Positions 51,877 to 60,915 of a stretch of 64,000 bases of DNA are shown piece after piece; the first letter of the stretch is position 1, and every line of letters starts with the position of its first letter. The stretch is from Mesobaculum littorinae (GTDB taxonomy: Bacteria > Pseudomonadota > Alphaproteobacteria > Rhodobacterales > Rhodobacteraceae), in NCBI RefSeq assembly GCF_004011175.1, contig NZ_RQXX01000003.1, positions 62,001 to 126,000 of the forward strand. Reading direction: 5' to 3'. Under the pieces are notes generated by a model that ran no database searches, was not told the DNA's origin, and saw nothing but the letters and a program-made list of their open reading frames with translations. Position numbers and translations under genes: made by a program.

Positions 51877-52524
51877 ATGGTCAAGGGCCCGGGATGGCCG
51901 CAGGCGCGTGCCGGTCAGGCGGTGGGGCTCTTGGGTGGTTCCTTCGATCCACCACATGCCGGCCACGCCAACCTGACGCGCGAGGCGCTGCGCCGCTTCG
52001 GTCTGGACCGGGTCTGGTGGCTGGTAAGCCCCGGCAATCCGCTGAAACGGCAGGGCCCGGCGCCCATGGCCGACCGGATCGCGGCGGCGCGCTCACTGAT
52101 CTCTCACCCGAAGGTGACGATCACGGATCTCGAAGCGCGGCTCGGGACGCGGTATACGGCGCAAACGCTGGACCATCTGTCGGCCCTCTATCCCGGGGTG
52201 CGGTTCGTCTGGCTCATGGGCGCGGATAACCTGGCGACGATCCATCTATGGGACAATTGGCACCGGATCATGGAGAGCGTGCCGGTGGGCATCCTCGCCC
52301 GCCCCGGGCGCCGAATCTCGGCCCGCACCTCGCCCGCGGCCTCGATCTACCGCGAGGCGCGGCTGCCCCCCTCGGCCGCGCGCCTGCTGCCCCGGGCCAC
52401 GGCGCCAGCCTGGTGCTTCGTCAACATCCCGATGCGCGCGGACAGCTCGACCGCGCTGCGCGAGGGCGGCCAATGGCCACGTCCGGGCGCCCCGGACTTG
52501 CGGCGACTGCCCGGGGCGGGATAG
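51877..52524 (+). CDS. nadD: Nicotinate-nucleotide adenylyltransferase
   Basis: 215 residues. The nucleotidyltransferase signature [10 protein letters not shown] is at 21-30 and the second conserved region is [11 protein letters not shown]. The nucleotide-recognition stretch is [19 protein letters not shown], and the C-terminal loop [13 protein letters not shown] resembles ISSTxIR. It transfers AMP to nicotinate mononucleotide in NAD synthesis. GGGGGAG lies about nine bases before the ATG. In Rhodobacterales the gene is often near cell-wall genes; here dacB follows after 31 bp and may be co-transcribed. Confidence 0.95.
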   Translation: MVKGPGWPQARAGQAVGLLGGSFDPPHAGHANLTREALRRFGLDRVWWLVSPGNPLKRQGPAPMADRIAAARSLISHPKVTITDLEARLGTRYTAQTLDHLSALYPGVRFVWLMGADNLATIHLWDNWHRIMESVPVGILARPGRRISARTSPAASIYREARLPPSAARLLPRATAPAWCFVNIPMRADSSTALREGGQWPRPGAPDLRRLPGAG

Positions 52525-52555
52525 GACCGCGGGGCAGTAACGAGGACTTCACCTT

Positions 52556-54019
52556 ATGAAGCTGACCCGGCGCGCCCTTCTCGGCGGATTGCTGGCGCAG
52601 GGCGCCGGAACGGCGATCGCGGCCCCGACCAGTTCGCAACGGCCCAAACCCCGCCCGGACGACGTCTATGAATCGGCGATCCCCAGCGTGCAATCGCTGG
52701 TCGACGGCGCCAACCTGAACGGAGAGGTCAGCTTTGCCGTCGCGGATGCCCGCACGGGCCAGATCCTGGAATCCCGCGGGCCCACGCTGGGCCAGCCGCC
52801 CGCCAGCACCGCCAAGGCGATGACCACGCTCTACGCGCTCGACCGGCTGGGGCCCGACCACCGCTTCACCACCCGGCTCGTCGCCACGGGACCGCTGCGG
52901 AACGGCCGGCTGGAAGGCGACCTGATCCTGCTGGGCGGCGGCGACCCGACGCTCGACACCGACGACCTGGCCGCGATGGCCTCGCAGTTGAAGGACCGGG
53001 GCCTGCGCGAAATCGCCGGACGGTTCCGGGTGTCGACGGGCGACATCCCCGAAACGCGCGAGATCGATGTCGAGCAGCCCGACCACGTGGGCTACAACCC
53101 CGGGGTCGGCGGGCTGAACCTGAACTTCAACCGCGTGCATTTCGAATGGACCCGGAAGGGCGGCGACTACGTCGTCACGATGGAGGCGCGGGCGCCGAAC
53201 TACAGCCCCGGCGTGACCATGGCCCGGATGGACGTCGTCGACCGCACCGGCCCGGTCTACACCTATGCCGACCGCGAGGGGCGCGACGAATGGACCGTGG
53301 CGCGCGGCGCCCTGGGTGACAGCGGCGCGCGCTGGCTGCCGGTGCGGCGCCCGGCGCTCTATTGCGGCGATGCCTTCCTCAGCGTCGCGCGGTCCTTCGG
53401 CATCAACCTCGGGACCGAGGTCGCGGTGACGCCCGGGCGGGTCTCGGGCGACGTGCTGGCGGCGCATGACAGCGCGCCCCTGACGGACATCCTGCGCGAC
53501 ATGCTGAAGTATTCAACCAACCTCACCGCCGAGGCGGTGGGCCTCGCCGCCTCGCTGGCCGGCGGTCCGCCGCCCGCGACGCTCGCCGACTCGGCCCAGA
53601 GGATGAGCGAATGGCTCTTCGCCCAGTTCAGCATCACCAGCGCAAGGTTCGAAGACCACTCGGGCCTCGGTGACGACACCCGGATCAGCGCCGGCGACAT
53701 GGTCCGCGCCATCGTCGCCGCGGGGCCCGACAGCCGCTTGCGTTCCCTGATGAAGGACTTCCCGATCGAGGGGCGCGGCGATCTCGACATCGACGCCAAG
53801 ACCGGCACGCTGAACTTCGTCTCGGCGCTGACGGGGTATGTCGGCGCCGCCGACGGGACCGACCTCGCCTTCGCGATCTTCTGCACGGATATCGACCGTC
53901 GCGACGCGCTTACCGTCGACCAGCGCGAGCGCCCGGAAGGCGGCCGTTACTGGCTGGGACGGGCGCGCAACCTTCAGCGCGAACTGATCTCCCGCTGGGC
54001 GCTGATGTACACGTCCTGA
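52556..54019 (+). CDS. dacB: D-alanyl-D-alanine carboxypeptidase/endopeptidase, PBP4 (S13 family)
   Basis: 487 residues. The N-terminus has a twin-arginine-like start (TRRALLGGLLAQGAGTAIA), suggesting Tat or Sec export. All three penicillin-binding motifs are present: SxxK as STAK (84-87), SxN as STN (320-322) and KTG (415-417). The long insertion between SxxK and SxN is the S13 domain. It trims or cleaves peptidoglycan cross-links in the periplasm. Close spacing after nadD suggests a two-gene unit. Confidence 0.93.
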   Translation: MKLTRRALLGGLLAQGAGTAIAAPTSSQRPKPRPDDVYESAIPSVQSLVDGANLNGEVSFAVADARTGQILESRGPTLGQPPASTAKAMTTLYALDRLGPDHRFTTRLVATGPLRNGRLEGDLILLGGGDPTLDTDDLAAMASQLKDRGLREIAGRFRVSTGDIPETREIDVEQPDHVGYNPGVGGLNLNFNRVHFEWTRKGGDYVVTMEARAPNYSPGVTMARMDVVDRTGPVYTYADREGRDEWTVARGALGDSGARWLPVRRPALYCGDAFLSVARSFGINLGTEVAVTPGRVSGDVLAAHDSAPLTDILRDMLKYSTNLTAEAVGLAASLAGGPPPATLADSAQRMSEWLFAQFSITSARFEDHSGLGDDTRISAGDMVRAIVAAGPDSRLRSLMKDFPIEGRGDLDIDAKTGTLNFVSALTGYVGAADGTDLAFAIFCTDIDRRDALTVDQRERPEGGRYWLGRARNLQRELISRWALMYTS

Positions 54020-54079
54020 CGGGCGCACCGCCGTCTGTCGGGCGCGCGAGCTTTCAGACCCAGCTCTCGGGCCATGCTC

Positions 54080-54265
54080 TCAGATGCGGATGATCACCGC
54101 CCGCCGGCCCGACATGTGCCAGCAGACCAGCCCCACGACCGGCAGACACAGGATGACCACGGCCCAGCGTCCGCGCTGGCGCGATGTGGTTCGGCTATGG
54201 GACAGCTCGCGCAGGGCGTAGATGTCGAGGATCAGGATCACCAGGCCGAAAAGAACGTATTCCAA
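54080..54265 (-). CDS. PLDc_N domain small membrane protein
   Basis: 61 residues with two membrane helices, MEYVLFGLVILILDIYALREL and GRWAVVILCLPVVGLVCWHMSGRR. This pattern, with DIYAL and the LPVVGLxxW segment, is the phospholipase D nuclease N-terminal-like (PLDc_N) module found as a stand-alone protein. It lies 13 bp downstream of the TerB-like gene on the same strand. Function unknown. Confidence 0.75.
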   Translation of the reverse strand: MEYVLFGLVILILDIYALRELSHSRTTSRQRGRWAVVILCLPVVGLVCWHMSGRRAVIIRI

Positions 54266-54278
54266 GCGCCGCGCCCCC

Positions 54279-54701
54279 TCAGACCGTCAGGTGCCGCGCG
54301 CGGGCGGCGCGCTCGATCGCGGCGGCGGCCAGCCGGTCGAGATCGAATTCATAGCGCATCTCTTCCAGCAGGCGCAGTTCGCTTTCGCCCAGCTTCCCGT
54401 CCGAGGCCGCCACGTCGCAGGCCAGCGCATAGGAGGTTTCAAACAGCCGTTTGGGCAGCGCCTGCCGGACCAGACCGAAAAGCGCGTCCAGCCCGTCCTC
54501 TTCCGAGAAGAGATCGAACACCGTCTCGGACACCCGCAAAATGCGGTCCTGGTCGTAGCCCGTGAAGGCCGGCAGGTGGTTCACGATCCGCTCGATCGTC
54601 AAAAGCTCGGTCGTGCGGATGGTCTCGTCCGAGGCCGACACCGCGAGCATGAGCGCCACAAGGCAATCCTGCGCGGTCATTGTGTTGGGACTGTCCTGCA
54701 C
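54279..54701 (-). CDS. Tellurite-resistance TerB-like helical protein
   Basis: 140 residues if begun at the GTG at 54701, which has AGAAGG six bases upstream; the ATG at 54680 would give 133 residues but has no ribosome site. It is an all-helical TerB/DjlA-type domain (QDCLVALMLAVSASDETIRTTELLTIERIVNHLPAF; ALACDVAASDGKLGESELRLLEEMRYEFDLD). The SDG-K-E acidic turns are typical metal-binding positions of TerB domains. No other ter genes are near, so a tellurite role is not implied. Confidence 0.85.
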   Translation of the reverse strand: MQDSPNTMTAQDCLVALMLAVSASDETIRTTELLTIERIVNHLPAFTGYDQDRILRVSETVFDLFSEEDGLDALFGLVRQALPKRLFETSYALACDVAASDGKLGESELRLLEEMRYEFDLDRLAAAAIERAARARHLTV

Positions 54702-54827
54702 GCCCGGCCTTCTTTCCCCTGCGGTCCGGGCCCAGTATATTGACCGCACACCCTAGCGGCAATAGGTAGCGGGCGCCGTTGGCCGCCCTTCGCCGATGCC
54801 CGTCCCAAACCCGGAAAGTCTGCCCCC

Positions 54828-56408
54828 ATGTCCGATCTGCGTGATGCCGCGATGCGCTCCAAAGCCTGGCCCTTCGAAATGGCGCGCCAGCTTGCGAAAC
54901 GCTACGATGCCGCACCGCCGGAAAAGGGCCACGTCCTGTTCGAGACCGGCTACGGCCCCTCGGGCCTGCCGCATATCGGCACCTTCGGCGAGGTCGCGCG
55001 CACCACGATGATCCGCCGCGCGTTCGAGGCGATTTCCGACATTCCGACCCGGCTGATCTGCTTCTCCGACGACATGGACGGCATGCGCAAGGTGCCCGAG
55101 AACGTCCCCCAGCAGGAGATGATGCGCGAGAACCTGCAGCTCCCGCTGACCTCGGTGCCCGACCCCTTCGGCACGCATGACAGCTTCGGCGACCACAACA
55201 ACGCCATGCTGCGCCGGTTTCTCGATACCTTCGGGTTCGAGTACGAATTCGTCTCGGCCACCGAGTTCTACAAGTCCGGGCAGTTCGACGACACGCTGCT
55301 GCGCGCGTGCGAGCGTTACGACGATATCATGCACGTGATGCTGGCCAGCCTGCGCGAGGAACGGCAGCAAAGCTATTCCTGCTTCCTGCCGATCCACCCC
55401 GAGACGGGGCGCGTTCTCTACGTCCCGATCAAGCACGTGGATGCCAAGGACGGCACCGTCACCTTCGACGACGAGACCGGCCGCGAATGGACCCTGCCCG
55501 TGACGGGCGGCAACGTGAAGCTGCAGTGGAAGCCCGATTTCGGCGCCCGCTGGGCCGCGCTCGACGTCGATTTCGAGATGTACGGCAAGGACCATTCGAC
55601 CAACACGCCGATCTACGACCGCATCTGCGAGATCCTTGGCGGGAAGAAGCCCGAGCACTTCACCTACGAGCTGTTTCTCGACCAGCATGGCGAGAAGATC
55701 TCGAAATCCAAGGGCAACGGCCTCACGATCGACGAGTGGCTGACCTACGCGTCCACCGAATCGCTCAGCTACTTCATGTACCAAAAGCCGAAGACGGCAA
55801 AGCGGATGTATTTCGACGTCATCCCGCGGGCGATGGACGAATATCACCAGCAGCTGCGCGCCTATCCCGACCAGGACTGGGACAAGCGGCTGGCCAACCC
55901 GGTGCACCACATCCACTCGGGCGACGTCCCCGAAAGCCGGATGGTCGTGCCCTTCTCGATGCTGCTGAACCTCGCCAGCGTCTCGGGTGCGACGGACAAG
56001 GACGGGCTCTGGGGCTTCATCCGCCGCTACGCGCCCGACGCAAGCCCCGAAACGCACCCCGACCTCGACGCCGCGGCAGGCTATGCGGTGCGCTACTTCC
56101 AGGACTTCGTGGCGCCCGAACGGCAGTTCCGCACGCCCGAGCCGCAGGAGCGCGCCGCGCTCGAAGACCTCGCCACCCGCCTGCGCGCCTGGGACGGCGG
56201 GCTCGACGCGGAAGAGCTTCAATCCATGGTCTTCGCGGTCGGCAAGGACCACGGGTTCGAGCCGCTTCGCGACTGGTTCAGGGCGCTCTACGAAACCCTG
56301 CTGGGGCAAAGCCAGGGGCCCCGCTTCGGCGGCTTCATCGCGCTTTACGGGGTCGAGGAGACCATCGCCCTGATCGACGCAGCCCTGGCTGACCGCCTGA
56401 CCGCCTGA
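54828..56408 (+). CDS. lysK: Lysyl-tRNA synthetase, class I
   Basis: 526 residues. The HIGH-like motif is PSGLPHIGT (44-52) and the KMSKS-like motif is KISKS (290-294), which mark it as the class I enzyme found in archaea and alphaproteobacteria instead of class II LysS. The C-terminal helical region binds the anticodon. It charges tRNA-Lys with lysine in the cytoplasm. The ATG at 54828 has GGAAAG upstream. The gene is convergent with the aminotransferase at 56616, with a hairpin between them. Confidence 0.96.
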   Translation: MSDLRDAAMRSKAWPFEMARQLAKRYDAAPPEKGHVLFETGYGPSGLPHIGTFGEVARTTMIRRAFEAISDIPTRLICFSDDMDGMRKVPENVPQQEMMRENLQLPLTSVPDPFGTHDSFGDHNNAMLRRFLDTFGFEYEFVSATEFYKSGQFDDTLLRACERYDDIMHVMLASLREERQQSYSCFLPIHPETGRVLYVPIKHVDAKDGTVTFDDETGREWTLPVTGGNVKLQWKPDFGARWAALDVDFEMYGKDHSTNTPIYDRICEILGGKKPEHFTYELFLDQHGEKISKSKGNGLTIDEWLTYASTESLSYFMYQKPKTAKRMYFDVIPRAMDEYHQQLRAYPDQDWDKRLANPVHHIHSGDVPESRMVVPFSMLLNLASVSGATDKDGLWGFIRRYAPDASPETHPDLDAAAGYAVRYFQDFVAPERQFRTPEPQERAALEDLATRLRAWDGGLDAEELQSMVFAVGKDHGFEPLRDWFRALYETLLGQSQGPRFGGFIALYGVEETIALIDAALADRLTA

Positions 56409-56506
56409 CCCGGCGGGCGGGACCGCACCACCCCGCCCGCCTTTGCACCCATCCCCCCGTCGCCCCCGGCCCGCGCCGCCGAAGGCGCCCCCACCGACGC
56501 CCCCCT

Positions 56507-56568
56507 TCTTCTCTTTCAGAAATACTCCCGCCGGAGGCACGAGAGCCGCCCCCTGGGGGGCGGCTCTC
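56507..56568. terminator. Conserved-looking intergenic module with a 13-bp GC hairpin
   Basis: GAGAGCCGCCCCC (56541-56553) pairs perfectly with GGGGGCGGCTCTC (56556-56568) around TG, between the convergent lysK and aminotransferase genes; there is no T-run. Just left, 56507-56538 reads CTTCTTCTCTTTCAGAAATACTCC and then CGCCGGAGG, with a small CTCC/GGAG pairing. From memory, similar strings occur at many gene ends in Rhodobacterales; I could not verify this here. The unit may act as a shared transcript end. Confidence 0.55.
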
Positions 56569-56615
56569 AAAATGGATGGCGTGCGCCGCAAGGCGCGCAA
56601 TTTTGCTATATCAGC

Positions 56616-57989
56616 TCACCGCGGCAGGATCTGCTCCACCGCGCGGACCGTCGCCGCGACGATCTGGTCCGCCTCCTCCCGGGTCAGGCAGAATGGCGGG
56701 GCGTAGCCCAGGATGTCGCCCTGCGGCATCGCCCGCGCGATCACCCCGTCCGAGGCCATGGCCGCCGACAGCCGCATCCCCACCTTCTCGGAGGCATCGA
56801 AGGCCTCGTGCGGGTCGCGGCTCTTCACGAACTCGACGGCGGTCAGCAGACCCTCGCCGCGGACCTCGCCCACGTTGGGATGGGCACCCAGCGCCTCGCG
56901 CATAGTCTGCGTCAGGTAGGGCCCCACCTCGCCCGCGTTCGCGACGAGGTTCAGCTCGTCCAGCAGCCTGAGGTTCGCCACCCCGGCCGCGGCGCCGATC
57001 GGGTGGGCCGAGTAGGTCCAGCCATGCCCGATCACGCCGAATTCGTCCGTGCCCTGCTCCAGCACCTTCCAGACCTTGTCGCCGATGATCGACCCCGACA
57101 GCGGCGCATAGGCCGACGTCAGGCCCTTGGCGATGGTGATGATGTCGGGCTTGATCCCGTAGTGATCGCTGCCGAACATCGTGCCCAGCCGGCCGAAGCC
57201 CGTCACCACCTCGTCGGCGATCAGCAGGATGTCGTGCTTGCTCAGCACGGCCTGGATCGCGTCCCAGTAACCCGCGGGCGGGGGCACGATTCCGCCGGTG
57301 CCGAGCACCGGCTCGCCGATGAAGGCGGCGATGGTGTGGGCGCCCTCGGCCTCGATCAGCTCTTCCAGCTTGGCAGCGCAGTCGGCGACGAAGTCGGCCT
57401 CGGACATCGCGCGGTCGGCTCGGCGGAAGTAATAGGGCGCCTCGGTATGCAGGATCGGCGACAGCGGCAGGTCGAACTTCTTGTGGTAAAGCTCGAGCCC
57501 CGTCAGCGACCCCGACACCAGCCCCGAGCCGTGATAGCCGCGCCAGCGCGAGATGATCTTCTTCTTCTCGGGCAGCCCGCGGATATTGTTGTAATACCAG
57601 ACGAGCTTGATGTTGGTCTCGTTCGCGTCCGATCCGCCAAGCCCGAAATAGACCTTCGACATGCCCGAGGGCGCGCGGTCCAGCACCATCTTCGACAGCG
57701 TGATCGACGCCTCGGTGCCGTGGCCGACATAGGAATGGTAATAGGCCAGCTCATGCGCCTGGGCGGCGATCGCCTCGGCAATCTCGGTGCGGCCATAGCC
57801 CACGTTCACGCAGTAAAGCCCCGCAAAGGCGTCGAGCATGCGCTTGCCGTCGCGGTCCTCGATGAACACGCCCTTGCCCTTCTGGATCACCCGCGTCGGC
57901 GTCTCGCCGCGCGCATGCTGGGCCAGGTGGGTCGAGGGGTGAAAGAAATTCTCGCGGTCCCAGGCGGCTAGCTCGTCGTTTCTCAGCAT
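56616..57989 (-). CDS. Class III (omega) aminotransferase, PLP-dependent
   Basis: 457 residues from the ATG at 57989, preceded by AAAGGA. The PLP-binding architecture includes LGGSDANETNIKLVWYYNN, the aspartate in LLIADEVVTGFGRLG, and the Schiff-base lysine in ITIAKGLTSAYAPLSG. The N-terminus (HPSTHLAQHARGETPTRVIQKGKGVFIED) matches the aspartate aminotransferase family group that uses pyruvate or 2-oxoglutarate with omega-amino donors. Divergent from the ectoine-hydrolase-like gene, it could be the diaminobutyrate transaminase of ectoine catabolism. This is inference; other diamine or taurine-type donors are possible. Confidence 0.9.
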   Translation of the reverse strand: MLRNDELAAWDRENFFHPSTHLAQHARGETPTRVIQKGKGVFIEDRDGKRMLDAFAGLYCVNVGYGRTEIAEAIAAQAHELAYYHSYVGHGTEASITLSKMVLDRAPSGMSKVYFGLGGSDANETNIKLVWYYNNIRGLPEKKKIISRWRGYHGSGLVSGSLTGLELYHKKFDLPLSPILHTEAPYYFRRADRAMSEADFVADCAAKLEELIEAEGAHTIAAFIGEPVLGTGGIVPPPAGYWDAIQAVLSKHDILLIADEVVTGFGRLGTMFGSDHYGIKPDIITIAKGLTSAYAPLSGSIIGDKVWKVLEQGTDEFGVIGHGWTYSAHPIGAAAGVANLRLLDELNLVANAGEVGPYLTQTMREALGAHPNVGEVRGEGLLTAVEFVKSRDPHEAFDASEKVGMRLSAAMASDGVIARAMPQGDILGYAPPFCLTREEADQIVAATVRAVEQILPR

Positions 57990-58308
57990 CGGGTGTCCTT
58001 TCGGGTCTCGGTCGTGTGTCGCGTGTCGTGTCGGGGGCCGGGTCCCGCCCGGCGCGGCACCCTCGCCTTGCGCGGGTAGCGGCCCGGATCGCCCGGGGAC
58101 GCGGTCGATGGCCCCGGCGGTCGGGCAAGGTCTCTTCGTTTCGCACAAACCGGCAGCCCCGCATGGCGGGACGCGCCGCATCTCGAAGCAGATGGAGGGA
58201 CGCGCGGCGGCCAAAGTCAACCCGCGACCCCACGCGGCCCGCCCCGGACTTGACCGACGCGCCCGTCGGCGCCACCCCTAGGGGTAGAGTGCAACAGGAG
58301 ATCCAGCC
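57990..58308. promoter_or_regulatory. Divergent promoter region of the aminotransferase and DoeA-like genes
   Basis: 319 bp with no supported gene. Both promoters must lie here. A ribosome site-like CAGGAGATCCAGCC precedes the rightward start. No clear operator or riboswitch was found, and no MocR/EnuR-type regulator gene, usual for ectoine catabolism, is in the window. Confidence 0.4.
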
Positions 58309-59499
58309 ATGCCAGCCGCGCCCGAAAAACTGCCCTTCTCCCGCGGCGAATACGACCGCCGGCTGTCGCTGGTGCGTGCGGCGATGGACGCGCGCGGGCT
58401 GGACCTTCTGTTCGTCGAGGATCCGTCGAACATGGCGTGGCTCACGGGATACGACGGGTGGTCCTTCTACGTGCATCAGGGCGTCGTGATCCTCCCCGAT
58501 GCCGATCCGCTGTGGTGGGGCCGCAACCAGGATGCCAACGGCGCCGTGCGCACCTGCTGGATGGGCGACGACCGTGTCCGCCCCTACCCCGACCCCTACG
58601 TCCAGTCGACCGAGCGCCACCCGATGCAGCACCTGGGTGCGCTCCTGCGCGAAATCGCCCCAGGCGCCCGGCGCGTCGGGGTCGAGATGGACAACTACTA
58701 CTTTTCCGCCAAGGCCTACCTGACGCTGAAGGAAACCCTGACCGAGGCCGAGCTGATCGATGCCACGGCCCTGGTCAACTGGCAACGCGCGGTGAAATCG
58801 GACGAGGAGCTCGCCTTCATGCACCGCGCCGCCCGGATCTCGGAAAAGGCGGTCGACGGCGTGCTCGAGCGGGTCGAACCGGGCATGGCCAAGAACGCGC
58901 TGGTGGCCGAGATCTACGGCGACATCATCCGCGGCGCGGGGGACGACTGGGGCGACTACCCCGCGATCGTGCCGCTGCTGCCATCGGGGTCCGACGCCGC
59001 CGCGCCGCACCTCACCTGGGACGGCGCCGCGTTCCAGAGGGGCGAGGCCACGTTCTTCGAGCTTGCGGGCTGCTACCGCCGCTACCACGTGCCGCTCTGC
59101 CGCACCGTGTTCCTGGGCGACCCGCCTGACCACATCCGCCGCGCCGAGGCGGCGCTGATCAAGGGGCTGAAAGCCGGGCTTGAAGCCGCGCGCCCGGGCA
59201 ACCGCGCCTGCGACATCGCCAATGCGCTGGCCCGCCCGCTGGAGGCCGCGGGCATCGAACGCGGCGCGCGCTGCGGCTATCCGGTGGGCCTGTCCTACCC
59301 GCCCGACTGGGGCGAGCGCACCATTTCGCTGCGCCCCGAGGACGAGACTATCCTGCAGCCCGGCATGACCTTCCACTTCATGCCCGGGCTCTGGATGAAG
59401 GACTGGGGGATCGAGATCACCGAAACCATCCTGATCGCCGAGGACGGGCCCGCCCGCACCTTCTGCGACCGGCCGCGGAGGATGCATGTCAAACCCTGA
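58309..59499 (+). CDS. M24-family ectoine hydrolase-like protein (DoeA/EutD)
   Basis: 396 residues, matching DoeA/EutD in length and in diagnostic stretches: SNMAWLTGYDGWSFYVHQ, YVQSTERHPM, ATALVNWQRAVKSDEELAFM, VPLLPSGSDAAAPHLTWDG and GYPVGLSYPPDWGERTISLRPED. It has the creatinase/aminopeptidase P fold. The usual M24 metal-ligand aspartates are not seen (FFELAGCYRRYHVPLCRT in place of the DxGxxYxGYxSDxT pattern), as expected for ectoine hydrolases, which open the ectoine ring without the classical bimetal centre. The product would be N-acetyl-diaminobutyrate. It overlaps the next gene by 14 bp. Confidence 0.85.
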   Translation: MPAAPEKLPFSRGEYDRRLSLVRAAMDARGLDLLFVEDPSNMAWLTGYDGWSFYVHQGVVILPDADPLWWGRNQDANGAVRTCWMGDDRVRPYPDPYVQSTERHPMQHLGALLREIAPGARRVGVEMDNYYFSAKAYLTLKETLTEAELIDATALVNWQRAVKSDEELAFMHRAARISEKAVDGVLERVEPGMAKNALVAEIYGDIIRGAGDDWGDYPAIVPLLPSGSDAAAPHLTWDGAAFQRGEATFFELAGCYRRYHVPLCRTVFLGDPPDHIRRAEAALIKGLKAGLEAARPGNRACDIANALARPLEAAGIERGARCGYPVGLSYPPDWGERTISLRPEDETILQPGMTFHFMPGLWMKDWGIEITETILIAEDGPARTFCDRPRRMHVKP

Positions 59500-60679
59500 G
59501 ACGACGCCGGAGCGGATGCTGGCCGACACCATCGATATTCTCCGCGATCTCATCGCCTTTCCGACCGTGTCGTCCGACAGCAACCTCGGGCTGATCGTCC
59601 ACCTCGCCGCGCGGCTGACGGACGCCGGCGCGCGGGTCGAGCTGATGCACGACGAGACCGGGCAGAAGGCGAACCTTTTCGCGACGCTGGGCCCCGAGGG
59701 CGATGGCGGCATCGTGCTGTCGGGCCATACCGACGTGGTGCCGGTGGCCGAGCAGGAATGGAGCACCGACCCCTTCGAGATGACCGAACGCGACGGCCGT
59801 CTCTACGGCCGCGGCAGCTGCGACATGAAGGGCTTCCTGGCCTGCTGCCTTGCCGCGCTGCCGCTGTGGTCGGGGCGCGATCTGGCGCGGCCGCTGCATT
59901 TCGCCTTCACCTACGACGAAGAGGTCGGCTGCGTGGGCGCCATGGCGCTGGCCGCGCAGCTGGCCGGGCGCGGACTCCGGCCGGCGATGGCGCTGGTGGG
60001 CGAACCCACCGGCATGGCAATCATCGACGGCCACAAGGGGGTCGACGAATACACGGTCGAATTCACCGGGCTCGAAGGCCACGGATCGGCGCCCGACAGG
60101 GGCGTGAACGCGGGCGAGTACGCGGTGCGCTACGTCGCCCGCCTGCTGGAGCTGCGTGAAGAGCTGAAGACCCGCGCGCCCGAGGGATCGCCCTTCGATC
60201 CGCCGCATTCGACGCTGAACCTCGGGCGGATCTCGGGGGGCGTGGCGCATAACGTCATCATCGGGCGGGCCGAGGTCGAATGGGACCTGCGCCCGGTCCA
60301 GGGCGCCGACCGCGACTTCGTGCGTGACGCATTGGACCGGCTGGTCCGCGACGACCTTCTGCCCGCGATGCGCGCGGTGGCGCCGGATGCGGACATCGTC
60401 ACCCACGTGATCGGCCAGACCGTGGGGCTGGAGCCGCGCGCGCACAACGCCGCGCGCGATCTTCTGGCCGGGAGCACCGGGCGCAACGGCACCGAAACCG
60501 CGGCCTTCGGCACCGAGGCGGGGATCTTTCAGCAGACCGGAATGGACGTCGCGGTCTGCGGCCCCGGCGACATCGCGCAGGCGCACAAGCCCGACGAATA
60601 CGTCGAGATCGCCGAGCTGGCGCGGTGCCTCGACATGCTGCGCGGGTTGACGCCGTACCTGATCCGCAGCGGCGGCTGA
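59486..60679 (+). CDS. ArgE-type acetylornithine deacetylase (M20 family)
   Basis: 397 residues. M20 metallopeptidase ligands are visible: His/Asp in LSGHTDVVPVA, Asp in YGRGSCDMKGFLA, Glu-Glu in FTYDEEVGCVG, and the late His in AQAHKPDEY. The dimerisation domain follows EGHGSAPDRGVNAG. ArgE removes the acetyl group from N-acetylornithine. Because translation overlaps the DoeA-like gene, it may instead deacetylate N-acetyl-diaminobutyrate, a step usually done by the unrelated DoeB/EutE. Both readings are open; the enzyme family itself is certain. Confidence 0.9.
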   Translation: MSNPETTPERMLADTIDILRDLIAFPTVSSDSNLGLIVHLAARLTDAGARVELMHDETGQKANLFATLGPEGDGGIVLSGHTDVVPVAEQEWSTDPFEMTERDGRLYGRGSCDMKGFLACCLAALPLWSGRDLARPLHFAFTYDEEVGCVGAMALAAQLAGRGLRPAMALVGEPTGMAIIDGHKGVDEYTVEFTGLEGHGSAPDRGVNAGEYAVRYVARLLELREELKTRAPEGSPFDPPHSTLNLGRISGGVAHNVIIGRAEVEWDLRPVQGADRDFVRDALDRLVRDDLLPAMRAVAPDADIVTHVIGQTVGLEPRAHNAARDLLAGSTGRNGTETAAFGTEAGIFQQTGMDVAVCGPGDIAQAHKPDEYVEIAELARCLDMLRGLTPYLIRSGG

Positions 60680-60915
60680 CCGGGCCCGGCCTGCCCCGCG
60701 CCCGCCTGCCCGCACCTGCCTGTCCCCCGCATGCCCCCTGGCCGCCCATCCCGCCTTGCGGCCTTCTGCGCCGACCTCAGCGAGGATGGCCCGAGGGGGC
60801 CGGGCAACATCCACCGCGTCCCTCCGGGCGCGGATCACGCCTTGCAAGCGTCTTGGCCCACCGTGGCGCCGACGGTCTGCCGGAAAGGACAGGTGGGGGA
60901 AAGAAGCGGTGCGGT

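Noticed and set aside
54279-54701. Tellurite resistance operon
   Set aside because: Only a single TerB-like domain protein is present; no terC, terD/E or other ter genes flank it, and the domain is widespread in other roles.
58309-59499. DMSP lyase DddP or Xaa-Pro dipeptidase
   Set aside because: The protein shares the M24 fold but lacks the metal-ligand pattern of prolidases and the longer N-terminus of DddP; its conserved blocks match ectoine hydrolases.
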